DNA of 64,000 nt from Variovorax sp. (GCA_017744285.1 JAGIBP010000009.1:1-64000), one strand, 5' to 3'. Shown: positions 15,320-23,880, counted from the stretch's first letter. Notes: generated by a model from the sequence alone, not told the origin. Numbers and translations are program-made.

Positions 15320-16393
15320 GTGGAAATTCTGGTGGTCGTTGGCACCCTGACGGGGTACGGGGGAATCGAGGTCTGTGTCCGGTCGCTGGCGCGCGATGCC
15401 GCCGCCAACGGCGACACGGTCCGCGTGCTCGCGCTGTGCCCTTCGCTCAATGACGGCGGCTGGCACGAGGGGCTGGCCTACAGTGAAGTCAGCCACGGCT
15501 CGAGTTCGCTGAAGAAGCAGATCGTCCAGGGGCTGCCCGCCTTCGTGCGCGCCTGCAAGGAGCATCCGCCCGATGCCGTGATCGTGATCTACAGCGCCAC
15601 GCTCCTCATGGTGCGGCTCGGCCTGCTGCTGGCGGGGCTGCGGCGGCCGGTGCTCGCGTGGCTGCACTTCTCGCTCGCCTACCGCCAGCGAACCAGCCTT
15701 CTGCGGCTCGCGGACGCGCATCTGTGCATCAGCGCCGAGATCGCGCAGGCGACGAAGCGGCTGCCCGGCGTGCGATCCGACGGCGTTCACCTGGTCTACA
15801 ACGGCACGCCGATGGAGGCGGTGCGGGCCATGCCGCGTTCGACGAGCGGGCCGCTGCGCGTGCTGCACGTGGGCCGCCTCATGCAGGGCAGCCAGAAGCG
15901 CACCGACGACCTGCTGCTGGCCCTTGCGCAGGTGCACGGCGACTGGCACCTCGACCTCCTGGGGCCCGCCTGCCCGGAGAGCGACTTCGACGAACTCCGC
16001 ACGCTCGCCGAGCACCTCTGCATCGCGGATCGCGTGACCTTCCACGGGCGCAAGACGCCGCCCTGGGAGGCCGTGAAGGCAGCGGACGTGCTGGTCCTGT
16101 GTTCGGCCTTCGAGGGGTTCCCGCTCGTGCTGATCGAGGCGATGGCGCGCGGCATCCCGTGCCTCAGCAGCGACTGTCCTTCGGGTCCCTCGGATGTCAT
16201 CCGGCCGGAGGAGAACGGATGGCTCTTCGAGGTGAGCGACGTCGCGGCGCTGGCCGCTCGCCTGCAGACGCTGGTGGACTCGCGCGAGGCCCTGCCGTCC
16301 GCCGAGGCGGTGCGCGCCTCGGTGCGGGAGTTCAGCAGCAGCAAGGTGTTCCAGCGCATCCGCCGCGCCATCGAAGAGACGGTGGCCGCCTGA
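15320..16393 (+). CDS. GT4-type glycosyltransferase
   Basis: The 357-residue protein has two Rossmann-like halves (GT-B fold). The N-terminal half has the acceptor-side loop GTLTGYGGIE, and the C-terminal half has the nucleotide-sugar site with the E-x7-E-type motif at about 262-272 (FEGFPLVLIEAMARG). It likely transfers a hexose from UDP- or GDP-sugar onto a lipid or polysaccharide acceptor at the cytoplasmic face of the membrane. Sugar and acceptor cannot be told. The start is GTG. No other polysaccharide genes flank it, so it is probably an isolated transferase. Confidence 0.85.
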   Translation: MEILVVVGTLTGYGGIEVCVRSLARDAAANGDTVRVLALCPSLNDGGWHEGLAYSEVSHGSSSLKKQIVQGLPAFVRACKEHPPDAVIVIYSATLLMVRLGLLLAGLRRPVLAWLHFSLAYRQRTSLLRLADAHLCISAEIAQATKRLPGVRSDGVHLVYNGTPMEAVRAMPRSTSGPLRVLHVGRLMQGSQKRTDDLLLALAQVHGDWHLDLLGPACPESDFDELRTLAEHLCIADRVTFHGRKTPPWEAVKAADVLVLCSAFEGFPLVLIEAMARGIPCLSSDCPSGPSDVIRPEENGWLFEVSDVAALAARLQTLVDSREALPSAEAVRASVREFSSSKVFQRIRRAIEETVAA

Positions 16394-16418
16394 CGGGCCG
16401 TCCCGCGGCGAGGTCGAC

Positions 16419-17030
16419 GTGACGCGGCGTCTTTCGCGCGACGAGGCCGCCCAGGCACTTGGCGAACTGCGGGGCGAGACCGACCGCTGCCGCGAATGCC
16501 CGCTCGGCGAGCGCGCCACGCAGTCCGTGTGCGGCGAGGGCGCCGTCCACGCGAAGATCATGGTGGTCGGCGAGCAGCCGGGCGACCGCGAGGACCTGCA
16601 GGGGCGGCCCTTCGTCGGTCCGGCGGGCGGGCTGCTCGATCGCGGCCTGGCCGAGCTGGGCTGGTCGCGCGAGGCGCTGTACGTCACCAATGCGGTCAAG
16701 CACTTCAAGTACGAGCTGCGCGGCAAGCGCCGCATGCACAAGACGCCGGCCCAGCGCGAGATCGAGGCCTGCCACCACTGGCTGGAGCGCGAGATCGCGA
16801 TCGTGCGGCCCGCTGCGTTCATCGCGCTCGGCGCGACCGCGGCGCGCGCGCTGCTGGGCCGGCGCGTCGCGGTCCTGAGCGAGCGCGGCCGGTGGCACGA
16901 GGACGCCGCGGGACGGCCCGTGCTCGTCACGCTGCATCCTTCGGCGCTGCTGCGCGGCGATCCGCAGCAGCGCGACGCGGCCTGGGCGGCCTGGCTGGCC
17001 GACCTACGCATCGCGCTGCCGCCGCGCTAG
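16419..17030 (+). CDS. UdgX-type uracil-DNA glycosylase
   Basis: The 203-residue protein belongs to the iron-sulfur UDG superfamily: N-terminal CRECPLG (Cys24, Cys27), motif A GEQPGDREDLQGRPF (51-65), and LHPSALLR near the end. The insertion KRRMHKTP (103-110) carries His107 in the R-loop. In UdgX of mycobacteria the equivalent histidine forms a covalent bond with the abasic sugar after uracil removal, so this is a UdgX rather than a family 4 or 5 enzyme. It would act in uracil repair, leaving a protein-DNA crosslink. The start is GTG. It follows the glycosyltransferase by 25 bases. Confidence 0.88.
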   Translation: MTRRLSRDEAAQALGELRGETDRCRECPLGERATQSVCGEGAVHAKIMVVGEQPGDREDLQGRPFVGPAGGLLDRGLAELGWSREALYVTNAVKHFKYELRGKRRMHKTPAQREIEACHHWLEREIAIVRPAAFIALGATAARALLGRRVAVLSERGRWHEDAAGRPVLVTLHPSALLRGDPQQRDAAWAAWLADLRIALPPR

Positions 17031-17102
17031 CGAAGTTCGCCTACGCGATTTCCTCTCTGCTGCCTTGCGCGCCGGCGCCGGGCCGCCCTGTAGCGTGGCC
17101 CC

Positions 17103-18173
17103 ATGATCAAGGTACGCAAGGGCCAGGCGCCCCCGCCGATGTCGCGCGAGGCCTTCCACGAGCGCTTCATGCAGGCTTACCAGGACCCGGCCTTCGCGGC
17201 CGAGCACGCGGCGCTGGCCCGGCTCGAAGCGATCGCGTGGCAGGCCTACCAGGAAGGCCGCAAGGCGCCCTCGACGCGCAAGGCGGGCGAGGGCTTCGCG
17301 GACCCGGAGTACGAGGTCTCGATCGAATGGCTCGAGACCCGCGGTCGCCTGCGCCGGGCCCAGGCCGCGTGGGCCGACCCCGCCACGCCCTCGCGCGTGC
17401 TGCTCGTCAATGCCTCTCCGCGCAACGATGGCACCTGCCCCGGCGAGATGTCGAAGACCTGGCGCATGCTGCAGCTCGCGAAGACCGAGCTCGACGAGGC
17501 GCGCATCGCCTGCGACGTGCTGGACCTGAGCCTTTTGACCTCCGACTACGCGCGCCGGATCCATCCGTGCAAGGGATGCGTCTCGACCGCGATGCCCCTG
17601 TGCCACTGGCCGTGCAGCTGCTATCCCAACCATGCGCTCAACCAGACCGGCGACTGGATGAACGAGATCTACGAACGCTGGGTGGCGGCGCACGGCATCA
17701 TCCTTTTCACGCCGACGCACTGGTACCAGGCCGCGAGTCCGCTCAAGCTCATGATGGACCGGCTGGTCTGCGCCGACGGCGGCAACCCCGATCCCACGAG
17801 CACCCACGGCAAGCGCCCGGAAGAAGCCAAGGCGCTCGAACTCAAGGGCTGGGACTATCCGAAGCACCTCGCTGGCCGCGTGTACGGCCTGGTGGTGCAC
17901 GGCGACGTGGGCGGCGTCGAAGACCTGCGCCGCAACCTCGGCGACTGGCTCGACTGGATGGGCCTCGTCGATGCCGGCCCGAAGGCGCGGCTGGACCGCT
18001 ACGTGGGCTACTACGCGCCCTACGCCACCAGCCACGACGCCTTGAACGACGACACCGGCGTGCAGGCGGAAGTGCGCAACGTGGCGCGCGCCGTGGCGGA
18101 TGCGGTGGCACTCCTGCGCGCCGGACGGCTTCCGCAGCCTGACCGCGGGCTGATCGAGCCGCGACCCAAGTGA
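17103..18173 (+). CDS. Flavodoxin-fold NAD(P)H-dependent oxidoreductase family protein
   Basis: The 356-residue protein has an N-terminal helical region (1-95) and a flavodoxin-like domain with the FMN phosphate loop LLVNASPRNDGTCPG near residue 100. A later cysteine-rich segment (CKGCVSTAMPLCHWPCSC) and the flavin-edge motif FTPTHWYQAASPLKLMMDRL follow. It probably binds FMN and reduces a quinone, azo- or nitro-type acceptor, or serves as an electron carrier. The cysteine cluster after the flavin loop is typical of this subgroup. It is an independent gene following udgX after 72 bases. Confidence 0.75.
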   Translation: MIKVRKGQAPPPMSREAFHERFMQAYQDPAFAAEHAALARLEAIAWQAYQEGRKAPSTRKAGEGFADPEYEVSIEWLETRGRLRRAQAAWADPATPSRVLLVNASPRNDGTCPGEMSKTWRMLQLAKTELDEARIACDVLDLSLLTSDYARRIHPCKGCVSTAMPLCHWPCSCYPNHALNQTGDWMNEIYERWVAAHGIILFTPTHWYQAASPLKLMMDRLVCADGGNPDPTSTHGKRPEEAKALELKGWDYPKHLAGRVYGLVVHGDVGGVEDLRRNLGDWLDWMGLVDAGPKARLDRYVGYYAPYATSHDALNDDTGVQAEVRNVARAVADAVALLRAGRLPQPDRGLIEPRPK

Positions 18174-18226
18174 AGGGGCGCGGCCAGGGCCATCACCGCG
18201 TCATCCAACGGGCGTAGACTGCTTCC

Positions 18227-18673
18227 ATGGTTCCACGCAGCGTCGATGCCTTTCTGGAGGTCGTGCGCGGCGACGGCATCGCCGCCGCGCTGGCCTGGCT
18301 GAACGCGGGCGTGCCGCATCGGTTCAGCGCCATCTACCGCTTCGAGGGCGCGCTTCTTCGCAACGAGTTCTTCTGCGACAAGAAGGGCGCCGCGCGGCCC
18401 GCGTTCCTGCTCGCGGTGCCGTTCGAAGTGAGCTTCTGCCAGTTCGCGTTGCGCGACGGCGCGTTCCGCACCGACGACTCGGGCACCGACGACAGGCTGC
18501 TGGGCCATCCCTACCGCGGCGTGGTCGTGTCCTACCACAGCGTGCCGCTGACCACGCTCGAAGGCGAGATCTGGGGCACCCTGTCGCACTTCGACACGGA
18601 AGCGCTTCACCTCGACGACGAGGAGTTCGCGTTGCTGCAGGCCGTGGCGCGGGAACTGCCGGCGTTCCTCTGA
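18227..18673 (+). CDS. GAF-domain protein
   Basis: The 148-residue protein is nearly a single GAF domain: an initial helix, the core strands (HRFSAIYRFEGALLRNEFF), and a closing segment HDLDDEEFALLQAVARELP-like helix. No output domain is attached, so it may bind a small ligand and act by contact with a partner. The start ATG is the first in frame. It is convergent with the YihY gene, ending 10 bases from it. Confidence 0.7.
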   Translation: MVPRSVDAFLEVVRGDGIAAALAWLNAGVPHRFSAIYRFEGALLRNEFFCDKKGAARPAFLLAVPFEVSFCQFALRDGAFRTDDSGTDDRLLGHPYRGVVVSYHSVPLTTLEGEIWGTLSHFDTEALHLDDEEFALLQAVARELPAFL

Positions 18674-18683
18674 TCCGGGCGGA

Positions 18684-19508
18684 TCACTCTCGCGCGGTGC
18701 GTCCTTGCGTACGCCGCCGCACGAGCGCCAGGTTGGCCGTCGTCATCGCCGCGAGCAGCGTGACCAGCCACGAGAAATACACCCACAGCAGGAACATCGG
18801 GAGCGCGGCGAATGCGCCATAGAGGGCCTTGTACGTCGGCACCTTGACGAGGTAGGCCGTGAAGCCGCGCTTGCCGGCTTCGAAGGCGAGGCTGCCCAGC
18901 AGGCCGCCCACGAGTGCGTCTCGAAGCCGCACGCGCGTGTTCGGGACGAGGTAGAACGCGCAGGTCAGCGCCACCATGCCCAGCACGAGCGGCCCGAGGT
19001 CGAGCACGAAGGCCGCCGGCCGCGCGAGCGCGGCGATCAGGCCCGTCGAGACGCCCGCCAGGTACGACGTGGCCCAGAGACTCAGGCCCAGCACCGGCGG
19101 CCCGAGCAAGAGCATCACCAGGTACAGGCCGACCCGTCGCGGCAACGGCCGGTTGCGGCGCACCTGCCACATCTGGTTGAGCGCGTTCTCCACCGTCAGC
19201 AGCATCGCGACGGCGGTGCACAGCAGGAAGAGCGAGCCGATCCACGTGAGGCCGCTCGCGTTCGCGGCGAACTGGTTCAGGTACTTGAGGACCGTGCGGG
19301 CAATGTCCGAAGGCAGCAGCCTGCTCAGCAGCAGTTCCTGCAAGGAGGCCTTGAATCGACCGAAGGCCGGCACGCGTGCGAACAGCGCGAAGCTCGCCGC
19401 CAGCAGGGGCACGATGGACAGCAGGGTGGTGAAGGTCAGACTGCCCGCGACCTGCGGCAGGCGTTCCTTGCGCGCGCGCTGGATCGTCAAACGGGTCAAT
19501 GTGAACAT
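18684..19508 (-). CDS. YihY/BrkB family inner membrane protein
   Basis: The 274-residue protein has about six hydrophobic segments and the family's N-terminal signature (RKERLPQVAGSLTFTTLLSIVPLLAASFAL, quoted in part: QVAGSLTFTTLLSIVPLLA). The family was once annotated as ribonuclease BN and its function is unsettled; it is thought to be a transporter or envelope protein. The start was moved 43 codons into the track ORF, to the ATG where family homology begins. Its upstream region carries an 8-base inverted repeat shared with the divergent small gene. Confidence 0.85.
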   Translation of the reverse strand: MFTLTRLTIQRARKERLPQVAGSLTFTTLLSIVPLLAASFALFARVPAFGRFKASLQELLLSRLLPSDIARTVLKYLNQFAANASGLTWIGSLFLLCTAVAMLLTVENALNQMWQVRRNRPLPRRVGLYLVMLLLGPPVLGLSLWATSYLAGVSTGLIAALARPAAFVLDLGPLVLGMVALTCAFYLVPNTRVRLRDALVGGLLGSLAFEAGKRGFTAYLVKVPTYKALYGAFAALPMFLLWVYFSWLVTLLAAMTTANLALVRRRTQGRTARE

Positions 19509-19590
19509 GGAATGCGGCCTCGCGCCTTCGGGCCGGTGCGCGGAGAAAAGGGCGCGATTATGCAGGCGGCACGCATCGCGCTCGTCGTGT

Positions 19591-19618
19591 AGATTTCTGG
19601 TCGGAGTCTGAGAAATCT
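19591..19618. promoter_or_regulatory. Inverted repeat between divergent yihY-type and small gene
   Basis: AGATTTCT and AGAAATCT form a perfect 8-base inverted repeat with a 12-base spacer, in the 127-base gap between two divergent genes. Its left arm extends to ATTTCTGG, a word that recurs in the intergenic region at 22.1-22.4 kb. This is a plausible operator or cruciform; the binding protein is unknown. Confidence 0.4.
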
Positions 19619-19635
19619 CTGCAATCATTTCGATC

Positions 19636-19872
19636 ATGTCCGCCGTCCCTTCCCACGATGAACTCGCCAGCCTCGGTGAAGAGGAACTGATTGCCTATGC
19701 CCAGGGCTGGCGTGCGCGCGCCGCGCGCGGCGACCGCTCGGCCTATGGCGTGGCCCACGCCTTGGAAGTCGAACTGCGCCGGCGCATGCGGCACAGCGCC
19801 CTGCAGCAACTCGAGGCGAAGCCCCCCGAGCCGCCACGTCCGTGGTGGAAGCGTTGGGGCGCGAGCCGCTGA
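19636..19872 (+). CDS. Small hypothetical protein
   Basis: The 78-residue soluble protein is not recognised. It is Ala/Arg/Glu-rich and mostly helical (DELASLGEEELIAYAQGWRARAARG), ending with a Pro/Trp stretch PPRPWWKRWG. There is no signal peptide or cysteine. Codon use is like its neighbours and it has its own upstream region divergent from the YihY gene, which is why I keep it as real. A similar helix suggests a small DNA- or protein-binding role, but nothing firm can be said. Confidence 0.5.
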   Translation: MSAVPSHDELASLGEEELIAYAQGWRARAARGDRSAYGVAHALEVELRRRMRHSALQQLEAKPPEPPRPWWKRWGASR

Positions 19873-20063
19873 GGCCGCGGCAGCCCGGCCCCTGCGAATC
19901 CCGCGGTGGCCTTCGTTCCGCGTGAGCGCCTATGAAACGGCGTTTCACGGGTAACATGCGCACCCGGCGGTCGAACGCCGGAACGACCTGCCGAACGTGC
20001 CCCCTTGCCGATGATCGATTTCTTCTTTGCGACCCGCTGCGTCCCAGGCCCGAGAGGCCCGCA

Positions 20064-20693
20064 GTGATTTTTTCAGGGAACGAACTCCTCGCCATCAAGG
20101 TCGTTGCGGTGGCCACGCCCGTGGCCGGGTTGGCAGCCTTCGCGCACGTGCGGGCCCGCCGCCGGCGCGCCCGCGCGATGAGTGCCGAGGGGACGCGCAA
20201 GCGCACGCGTTCCCTTGTCATCGAGGTTCGCGAGAGCGAGGCGACCGGCGCGGGCTTCGTCAGCATCGAACTCACGCCGCATCTGCTGGCCTGCCTCGCC
20301 GCGGCGAACAGCGCGCGGCTGCGCGGCTATCCCACACCCGATTCCGTGATGGTGGCGCCCGCGGTGATGGCCACCTGGAAGACCCTGGGCAAGCGCGACC
20401 TGGAAGAGGTCGAACTCGCGAGCAAGCTGATCGTGACGCGCGAATTCGTGAAGGTCCGCTCGTCGTCGCGCACGCTCGAAAGCGTTCGCGTGCCGCTGGG
20501 CGAACTGCTGCGCGCACACGGGCGCCTGCCCGAGGGCCAGGCGCTGTACTGCGCTGCCGAAGGGGACGACCCCTCCGACGCGGTCCGCGTGCGGCGCATC
20601 GCGCCGGCCGGCGCATCCAAGGACTTCTACTGGGTGCGCCAAGGGGCGGGCCAGCCCGCCGCGCCGGCGATCCGCGCGAAGCGGGACAACTGA
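20064..20693 (+). CDS. Hypothetical protein with N-terminal membrane anchor
   Basis: Not recognised. The track ORF begins at 19932, but its first 44 residues are Arg/Thr/Cys-rich and unlike coding sequence. I prefer the GTG at 20064, which has GAGAGG upstream and begins a hydrophobic segment (ELLAIKVVAVATPVAGLAAFA, about residues 6-25). This is followed by a very basic stop-transfer stretch HVRARRRRARA. The remaining 165 residues look soluble and beta-rich, including IEVRESEATGAGFVSIELTP and a strand-rich tail. It may be a one-pass inner membrane protein facing the cytoplasm. Confidence 0.5.
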   Translation: MIFSGNELLAIKVVAVATPVAGLAAFAHVRARRRRARAMSAEGTRKRTRSLVIEVRESEATGAGFVSIELTPHLLACLAAANSARLRGYPTPDSVMVAPAVMATWKTLGKRDLEEVELASKLIVTREFVKVRSSSRTLESVRVPLGELLRAHGRLPEGQALYCAAEGDDPSDAVRVRRIAPAGASKDFYWVRQGAGQPAAPAIRAKRDN

Positions 20694-20740
20694 CGCGCGC
20701 CGAGCCTGCGCCGGTGCACGGGCCGGTACATTAGCGCCAC

Positions 20741-21493
20741 ATGCAAGAGAGAGATCGGGCCCTTCGGCCATCGACCCGCGGCGGTCGCTTCACACGCTTT
20801 TTCATTCATTCGAGTTTCGTCACCGGTCTTCGCGCAGGCTTGGGTGTGCTGCTTTGCACGCTGATCGTGGCTTGCGGCACATCGTCCAAGGCGCCATCGC
20901 GTTCCCGCGCGGCCGCCCCGCCGCCCGCGGCGCGCGCGCCATCGTCACCCGCGCCTGCGCCCGCGAAGGCCGACGGCGCAACGTCCGCCGAGTCGCCGAA
21001 GGCCCGTGCAAAGCGCCAGGCGGCGCGCAAGGGCGGCAAGACACGCTCCGCTTCGGCGGCCAAGGCAGGCGCCTCGAAGGCGCCCAGGGTCGCGGCATCG
21101 CCGGCACCGGGCGCGGCGGCCGGCACCTTCCTGTGGCCGGCGTCCGGCGAGCTCGCCGCGCGCTTCAATGGCGGCACGAGCAAGGGCATCGACATCCGCG
21201 GCAAGCCCGGCGACCCGGTGATCGCCGCCGCGGGTGGGCGCGTGGTGTATGCCGGCTCGAAGCTGCGCGGCTACGGCAATCTCGTGATCGTCAAGCATGG
21301 CGATGAATTCATGACCGCCTATGCGCACAACCGCAAGCTTCTCGTGCGCGAGAACGAGCAGGTGAGGGCCGGCCAGCAGATCGCCGAGATGGGCAGCACC
21401 GACGCGAACGCCACGAAGCTGCATTTCGAGCTGCGGCGAAAGGGCAACGCGGTCGACCCGCTGCCCTACCTCAAGGCACCGCCCGCGCCCTGA
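20741..21493 (+). CDS. NlpD-like lipoprotein with degenerate M23 (LytM) domain
   Basis: The 250-residue protein has a long N-terminal region, a hydrophobic segment and lipobox LIVACG (Cys near 46), then a low-complexity Ala/Lys/Ser/Pro linker to about 125. The C-terminal domain is LytM/M23-like (WPASGELAARFNGG...LHFELRRKG). The zinc ligands are incomplete: the first His of HxGxD is replaced (SKGIDI) and HxH reads KLH. This is the pattern of NlpD/EnvC-type amidase activators rather than active endopeptidases. It lacks the LysM repeat of classical NlpD. It probably acts at the outer membrane or periplasm in septal peptidoglycan splitting. Confidence 0.8.
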   Translation: MQERDRALRPSTRGGRFTRFFIHSSFVTGLRAGLGVLLCTLIVACGTSSKAPSRSRAAAPPPAARAPSSPAPAPAKADGATSAESPKARAKRQAARKGGKTRSASAAKAGASKAPRVAASPAPGAAAGTFLWPASGELAARFNGGTSKGIDIRGKPGDPVIAAAGGRVVYAGSKLRGYGNLVIVKHGDEFMTAYAHNRKLLVRENEQVRAGQQIAEMGSTDANATKLHFELRRKGNAVDPLPYLKAPPAP

Positions 21494-21508
21494 GGCCGGC
21501 GCGGGGCC

Positions 21509-22114
21509 TCAGTGCCTCGAGGGCAGGTAGCCGTGCGTGCGGGCGTAATGCAGCGCCTGCGTGCGGCTCGTGACGCCGATGCGCTTGAACAGCCTGTACA
21601 TGTGGACCTTGATCGTGTGCTCGCTGATCTGCAGGTACTCGGCGATCTCTCGATTGCCGAAACCGAGCGCGATGCATTCGACGAGCTGCACCTGGCGCTT
21701 GGTGAGCTTGCCCGCCGCGGCGTTCGCGGGCGTGTCGTCGGTGTCGATCTCTTCCGAGAGCAGCGCGCGCAGCGAGTCGGCGAGTTGCGACGAGCCGGTC
21801 GCCTTGTCGATGTAGACATCGGCGCCGCTGGCGAGGCAAAGCTGCTCCATGTCCTCGGCGGGCGAGGCGGAATAGACCGCCAGCGGCACGTCCGAGAACT
21901 CGCCCTTGAGCGAGATCACGCCATCGCAGCCGGTGGCGTCGGGCAGGTTCAGGTCGAGGCAGAACAGCGTCGGCGCGCCGTGCTTGGTGATGGCGCCAGG
22001 AAGCCGCGAGAGGCGGTCCAGTTCGACGATGTTGGCGGCGGGCCGGACGCGGCGCAAGACCATCGAAACGGCGTCGCGCATCAGGGGGTGGTCATCGATG
22101 ACGTAAATGCTCAT
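21509..22114 (-). CDS. LuxR/NarL-family response regulator
   Basis: The 201-residue protein pairs a receiver domain (1-120; acidic pair IDDH, phosphoacceptor Asp54 in CLDLNLPDATG) with a LuxR helix-turn-helix at about 137-190 (LTKRQVQLVECIALGFGNREIAEYL). No sensor kinase is adjacent, so it is an orphan regulator. Its promoter lies in a 300-base intergenic region that contains two copies of GAAATTTCTGG; autoregulation is plausible. It is convergent with the M23 gene. Confidence 0.9.
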   Translation of the reverse strand: MSIYVIDDHPLMRDAVSMVLRRVRPAANIVELDRLSRLPGAITKHGAPTLFCLDLNLPDATGCDGVISLKGEFSDVPLAVYSASPAEDMEQLCLASGADVYIDKATGSSQLADSLRALLSEEIDTDDTPANAAAGKLTKRQVQLVECIALGFGNREIAEYLQISEHTIKVHMYRLFKRIGVTSRTQALHYARTHGYLPSRH

Positions 22115-22416
22115 CAGGCCTTCTTTGGTCAGTCAGGTATCAGGAAATTTCTGGTTGGATACTCGCACGCGTGCCTGCGCATCCGAGCTTTCTGCCGCGA
22201 CAGCACGGCAGCAAGGCGAGACGTATTTCACGAAGATGAATCTCGTCCGGCGAATGGTTTTTCGAGTGAAAACTATCGACTAACACCATCCCTTCGGATT
22301 GCGTCGAGGCACTGTGCAATTTTGCGCGGATCGTGTGACGACGCGTGCAGTAAGTCGTTTGAACTCAGTCACCGTCCTCTGACAATTGCCCGAAATTTCT
22401 GGGGTCATCGCTCACC
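22115..22416. other. Divergent intergenic region, lower GC, with two GAAATTTCTGG repeats
   Basis: No gene is visible. The stretch is clearly less GC-rich than the rest of the window (runs such as GGTTTTTCGAGTGAAAACTA). It contains a direct repeat of 11 bases, GAAATTTCTGG, at 22144-22154 and 22392-22402; the core GAAATTTC is itself palindromic. It separates the LuxR-type regulator from a rightward unknown gene and should carry both promoters. I could not place convincing -35/-10 boxes. Confidence 0.5.
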
Positions 22417-22857
22417 ATGGAAGCCTGCTGTTCTTTCGGAGCCTTCTCGCGAATCGTCAGGCCGCTCGTCACGCTGTTCACGAAGCGCGTGGCGCCGCCG
22501 GCACCTGTGCGCCGGGACGCGGAGCGAGCCGGCGCTGCGATGCCGCCGTTCGCGAGCGCGCCGATGTCCGTGGCGCCGAGCGTCGTGCAGCCGCCCGCCG
22601 CGCCGGCGGAGATCGCGCCGGGCCCCGCCAAGCCGATGCGCACGCTCGCCGAGGTGCGCGCGGACCTGGCCCGGCTTCGCGAGAAGTCGCGCGAGCGCCA
22701 GGCGCAGGCGCGCGTCGCTCGCCCCGAGGTGGCCTTCGCCGCCACCGACTTCATGGACTACCTGCCTTCGGCGCCCACGCGCCACGAGGCACCGGCGGGC
22801 GACGAGAGCTTCGCGCCCACGGCCTACATCGACTTCACCGTGCTGAAGTCGCGCTGA
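22417..22857 (+). CDS. Hypothetical protein
   Basis: The 146-residue protein is not recognised. It begins with a short hydrophobic-basic stretch (SRIVRPLVTLFTKRV), has a Pro/Ala-rich middle, and a charged helix at about 75-105 (TLAEVRADLARLREKSRERQ). A short tail containing the similar words ATDFMDYLP and PTAYIDFTVL follows. There is no clear signal peptide. A 9-base hairpin follows the stop codon directly. Codon use matches its neighbours, and it sits downstream of the GAAATTTCTGG repeat, so it may be under the control of the divergent LuxR-type regulator. Confidence 0.5.
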   Translation: MEACCSFGAFSRIVRPLVTLFTKRVAPPAPVRRDAERAGAAMPPFASAPMSVAPSVVQPPAAPAEIAPGPAKPMRTLAEVRADLARLREKSRERQAQARVARPEVAFAATDFMDYLPSAPTRHEAPAGDESFAPTAYIDFTVLKSR

Positions 22858-22894
22858 CCCTTGCGGCAGTGCGAGACGCACCGGCCCGCAAGGG
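22858..22894 (+). terminator. Hairpin after the hypothetical gene
   Basis: CCCTTGCGG and CCGCAAGGG form a perfect 9-base stem with a 19-base loop, starting directly after the stop codon. There is no T-run after it, so it would be a weak or factor-assisted terminator, or a stabilising 3' structure. Confidence 0.35.
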
Positions 22895-23055
22895 ATCGGT
22901 GCCGTGCCGGGATGCATACGCACCTCGACACCTCCGTGACCCTTCGTAGCATTCGGCCCTTCAGTGTTTTGGCGATGCAGATTCAGGCGTCGTCTTACAA
23001 GCTGGGCCGGGCCTGCCGTTGACAAAAGTTGCTTCGCGAAAAAAAGGAGCACGGC

Positions 23056-23880
23056 ATGCAGCTCGTCACATCTGCGAACTCTGTCTGGCCATCCAGCGCC
23101 ACCCCTTCCGTTGCATATGCGCAGCTCGGCGATCTGGTGGAAATGCTGCTGCACCCGAAGGGCTCGGCCTTCACCACCTGCGGCTTCTGCCAGACCCTCA
23201 ATCGCGAGGGCGCCACGCGCTGCCGCGCGTGCGGGGGATCGTTCGCGCCATCGGATGACGAAGACCGCGCCGGGGAAGACGGCCCGGCGGATGCGCAGGC
23301 GACCGTCGACGGCCAGCCGATCGGTGGGCGCGAGTTCTCGGACCTGCCTGCGCTGCGCACCGTTCTCTTGCTCGTGCTGGTGCCGCCGATCCTGATGTTC
23401 CTCGGCTTCGGCGCATGGAACGCATTGCGCGCGAGCCTCGGCCCGGCCGAGCAGGTCGTGCTGCCCAGCCGCTCGAGCATCGATTCGGTGTTCGCGTTGC
23501 CCGCCGCGAGCGTGCCGCCGCCGCGACGTGATGCGACGCGCAGCGCAGCGGCGCAGGCGGGACCCGATGCGGGGGCGCACCATGACAAGGAAGGCGGCGC
23601 CGGGCGCGTTGCAGGGCCCGCGGCCGCGATCGCCGCGACCGAGGCCGATCGCGAGGCGCCGAAGGCCGCGCCGGCCCGCACGGCGCCCCGGCCCGTGGCG
23701 ACGCATCACGCGGAGGCCAATCCGCTTGCGGCGTGCAGCGGCTACACCTTCATCGCGCGCGCGGTGTGCGTGAACAGGAGCTGTGCGGAACCGCGCGCCG
23801 CGCAGCACGCGCAATGCCGGCAGGCAAACCGTCAGCGGCGCATCGACGAGAGCCGCCGCAATCCGGTGCTCATGGGTTGA
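23056..23880 (+). CDS. Zinc-ribbon, single-pass membrane protein of unknown function
   Basis: The 274-residue protein has a C4 zinc ribbon (Cys42, Cys45, Cys56, Cys59; CGFCQTLN...CRACGG), an acidic linker and one hydrophobic segment at about 102-125 (VLLLVLVPPILMFLGFGAW). A long Ala/Pro-rich region follows, then a C-terminal basic, cysteine-containing module (CSGYTFIARAVCVNRSC). The domain order suggests a cytoplasmic zinc finger and a periplasmic tail whose cysteines could form disulphides. The start is set by AAGGAG 6-7 bases before the ATG, inside the track ORF. The function is not known; it may regulate or assemble an envelope component. Confidence 0.6.
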   Translation: MQLVTSANSVWPSSATPSVAYAQLGDLVEMLLHPKGSAFTTCGFCQTLNREGATRCRACGGSFAPSDDEDRAGEDGPADAQATVDGQPIGGREFSDLPALRTVLLLVLVPPILMFLGFGAWNALRASLGPAEQVVLPSRSSIDSVFALPAASVPPPRRDATRSAAAQAGPDAGAHHDKEGGAGRVAGPAAAIAATEADREAPKAAPARTAPRPVATHHAEANPLAACSGYTFIARAVCVNRSCAEPRAAQHAQCRQANRQRRIDESRRNPVLMG

